Below are positions 62,961-64,000 of a stretch of 64,000 nucleotides of DNA, piece after piece. Origin of the DNA: UBA12191 sp964422295 (GTDB taxonomy: Bacteria; Planctomycetota; UBA8108; UBA1146). The stretch spans positions 1-64,000 of the forward strand of contig CAYRAM010000005.1 in the NCBI GenBank assembly GCA_964422295.1, in the 5' to 3' direction. The number at the start of each line of letters is the position of its first letter. The first letter of the stretch is position 1. The notes beneath the pieces were generated by a model. It had not been told where the DNA came from and made no database searches. It saw only the letters and a list, made by a program, of their open reading frames with translations. Both the position numbers and the translations under genes were made by a program.

Positions 62961-63249
62961 CCTATTTCTCCCTTTGCTGAATTCGTCTGCGGGTCAGTGG
63001 TGATCAACATCGCCAGCCTGCCCAGGTCTGCCAAATTCCATCGAAAGACAGTCGGTTCACACTGGCGACCGAAAATGACACCGTGGCCCAGGAGCGACGA
63101 TCGAGGCATCGGGCTCTCCTTCCAGGCTTCACAGCGATCGTCTCCCTTCTTCGGTGCTTGGAGATGCTCACTCCCGATTGATGCCAGCTGTCCAGGACGA
63201 TAGCCTCGAACCTGTAACCCAATCCTTCTTAAATAGTGGAAGAGAATCG

Positions 63250-63633
63250 ATGATCGAAAAAATGAACTGGGTGGGTGACATCGATGGGCACTTGGTCGTC
63301 GCTGGCCAGGGCGGCACCGAAACCATTCTCGATCGCCCCGGAGATCTGGTCGCCTACATGATGAAACAGGAGTGCCCAGCCGAACTTCAAGCGTCGATCC
63401 TGATTCATGGCTACTGCCTCGCCACTCAAGGCGTGCGGCTTCCGCATCTGGTGCGTCAGGTCCTTGGGAAAACGGGGGCGTTCATCCGCAGTGTCGACAT
63501 GAACTCGATGCCGCTCTATCAAGCAACAGAGCATTTCCGCCAGTTTTTTGTGGATTGCACAGCAGAGGGACCGGATTTGCAGGAAGCGGTTCTCGCCGAA
63601 GTCCAACGCTACTGCCGCGAGCAGGTCTCCTGA
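63250..63633 (+). CDS. Unknown small cytoplasmic protein
   Basis: 127 aa from ATG at 63250, with GGAAGAG about 6 bases upstream; the frame is open to 63154, but those codons look less like protein. Largely helical in the second half (LRQVLGKTGAF, YQATEHFRQFFVDC). The start has a strand pattern (NWVGDIDGHLVVAGQGG). No motif recognised. Converges with the carbonic anhydrase gene, only 3 bases apart. Confidence 0.6.
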   Translation: MIEKMNWVGDIDGHLVVAGQGGTETILDRPGDLVAYMMKQECPAELQASILIHGYCLATQGVRLPHLVRQVLGKTGAFIRSVDMNSMPLYQATEHFRQFFVDCTAEGPDLQEAVLAEVQRYCREQVS

Positions 63634-63636
63634 TCT

Positions 63637-64000
63637 TCAGTCGAGGAAAAGAACTTCCCCGGAAGCGATATCGAAGACCGCTCCGACCACCTGCAATCCT
63701 GCGGCGCTCCCTGAGCAGAAACTCCTGACCTCTTCCACGGTCGCTTGCACATGCCTGGAGACGGCATCGTTGATCACATCGGTTCTCGCTGATCCGGAGG
63801 TTTCGACGTAAGCGTTTTGGCACCCCGCCACCGAAGGCTGGATCGCCGCACACACCCGATCGAGAAAGGGGACCTTTGCCGCTTCGGGATCCGCCATCGC
63901 CAAGGTGGTTTTAACAGCGCCGCAATCGCGGTGACCGAGCACGAGGATCAATCGGGCACCCAGTCCCTCACAGCCGAAGAGGATGCTCTCGCGCATAAAG
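63637..64000 (-). CDS. Beta-carbonic anhydrase (C-terminal part)
   Basis: About 121 codons visible, running off the right edge, so the start is missing. LVLGHRDCGAVKTTLA holds the second His and Cys zinc ligands of the beta class; the first Cys and Asp-Arg pair should lie upstream, beyond base 64000. VGAVFDIASGEVLFLD is the usual end of the fold. Catalyses CO2 hydration to bicarbonate in the cytoplasm. The final part is a little Cys-rich for the family (three extra Cys). Confidence 0.92.
   Translation of the reverse strand, partial: FMRESILFGCEGLGARLILVLGHRDCGAVKTTLAMADPEAAKVPFLDRVCAAIQPSVAGCQNAYVETSGSARTDVINDAVSRHVQATVEEVRSFCSGSAAGLQVVGAVFDIASGEVLFLD

Noticed and set aside
1..64000. tRNA, rRNA, CRISPR array, IS element or prophage
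   Set aside because: I looked for T-loop consensus, regular repeats with spacers, transposase or phage structural motifs and saw none; a tRNAscan or Infernal run would be decisive.

Overview
The window looks like a scaffolded genomic fragment of a Planctomycetota bacterium (inference, no 16S present). The signs are: ten secreted proteins that carry paired dockerin-type calcium loops with a cysteine-bearing tail; a DUF1800/DUF1501 pair; CRTAC1/ASPIC and FG-GAP propeller proteins; a Tat-exported PaoABC-like molybdenum hydroxylase; and a small RRM protein. A run of exactly 100 N (31393-31492) is a scaffold join, so linkage of the left and right parts rests on the assembly. I saw no rRNA, tRNA, IS element or CRISPR array.

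Layout. 1-4 kb: the 3' end of a dockerin-like gene, a strong terminator, an AlkD-like repair protein, and a two-gene secreted/membrane pair behind a leader that can fold into a pseudoknot. 4.3-9.3 kb: a secreted double seven-bladed propeller protein and two LemA-family genes, one fused to a GIDE domain. 9.6-14 kb: a cohesin-like/dockerin-like protein, a Dps-like ferritin divergent from a DapA-family lyase, a lipoprotein and an unknown gene. 14.2-27.6 kb: mostly secreted proteins with dockerin-like modules, including three that place a cohesin-like module between two dockerin-like modules. A phosphoesterase-nuclease fusion is also here.

28-31.4 kb: an SSS symporter with a soluble insertion, overlapping a GT39 glycosyltransferase cut by the gap. 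31.6-39.9 kb: an operon of dockerin-DUF1800, DUF1501 and dockerin-cupredoxin, then a TPR protein overlapping a CRTAC1-type lipoprotein. 39.9-47.4 kb: a PhoD-like phosphatase, a second GT39 enzyme, and an RND pump with its adaptor. 47.5-53.2 kb: a hydantoinase-B-like protein, a NatAB-like ABC exporter, a DUF454 protein and a saccharopine-dehydrogenase-like enzyme. 53.4-59.2 kb (minus strand): a tiny membrane protein, a nuclease-like lipoprotein, and the PaoABC-like operon with a fourth small Cys-rich gene. 59.4-64 kb: RRM protein, coiled-coil protein, secreted esterase, two small unknowns, and a partial beta-carbonic anhydrase.

The main theme is an extracytoplasmic set of proteins that share dockerin-like modules. 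Four of them also carry a cohesin-like beta-module, so a self-assembling surface scaffold is a reasonable but untested hypothesis. No glycoside hydrolase is present, so this is not a classical cellulosome locus.
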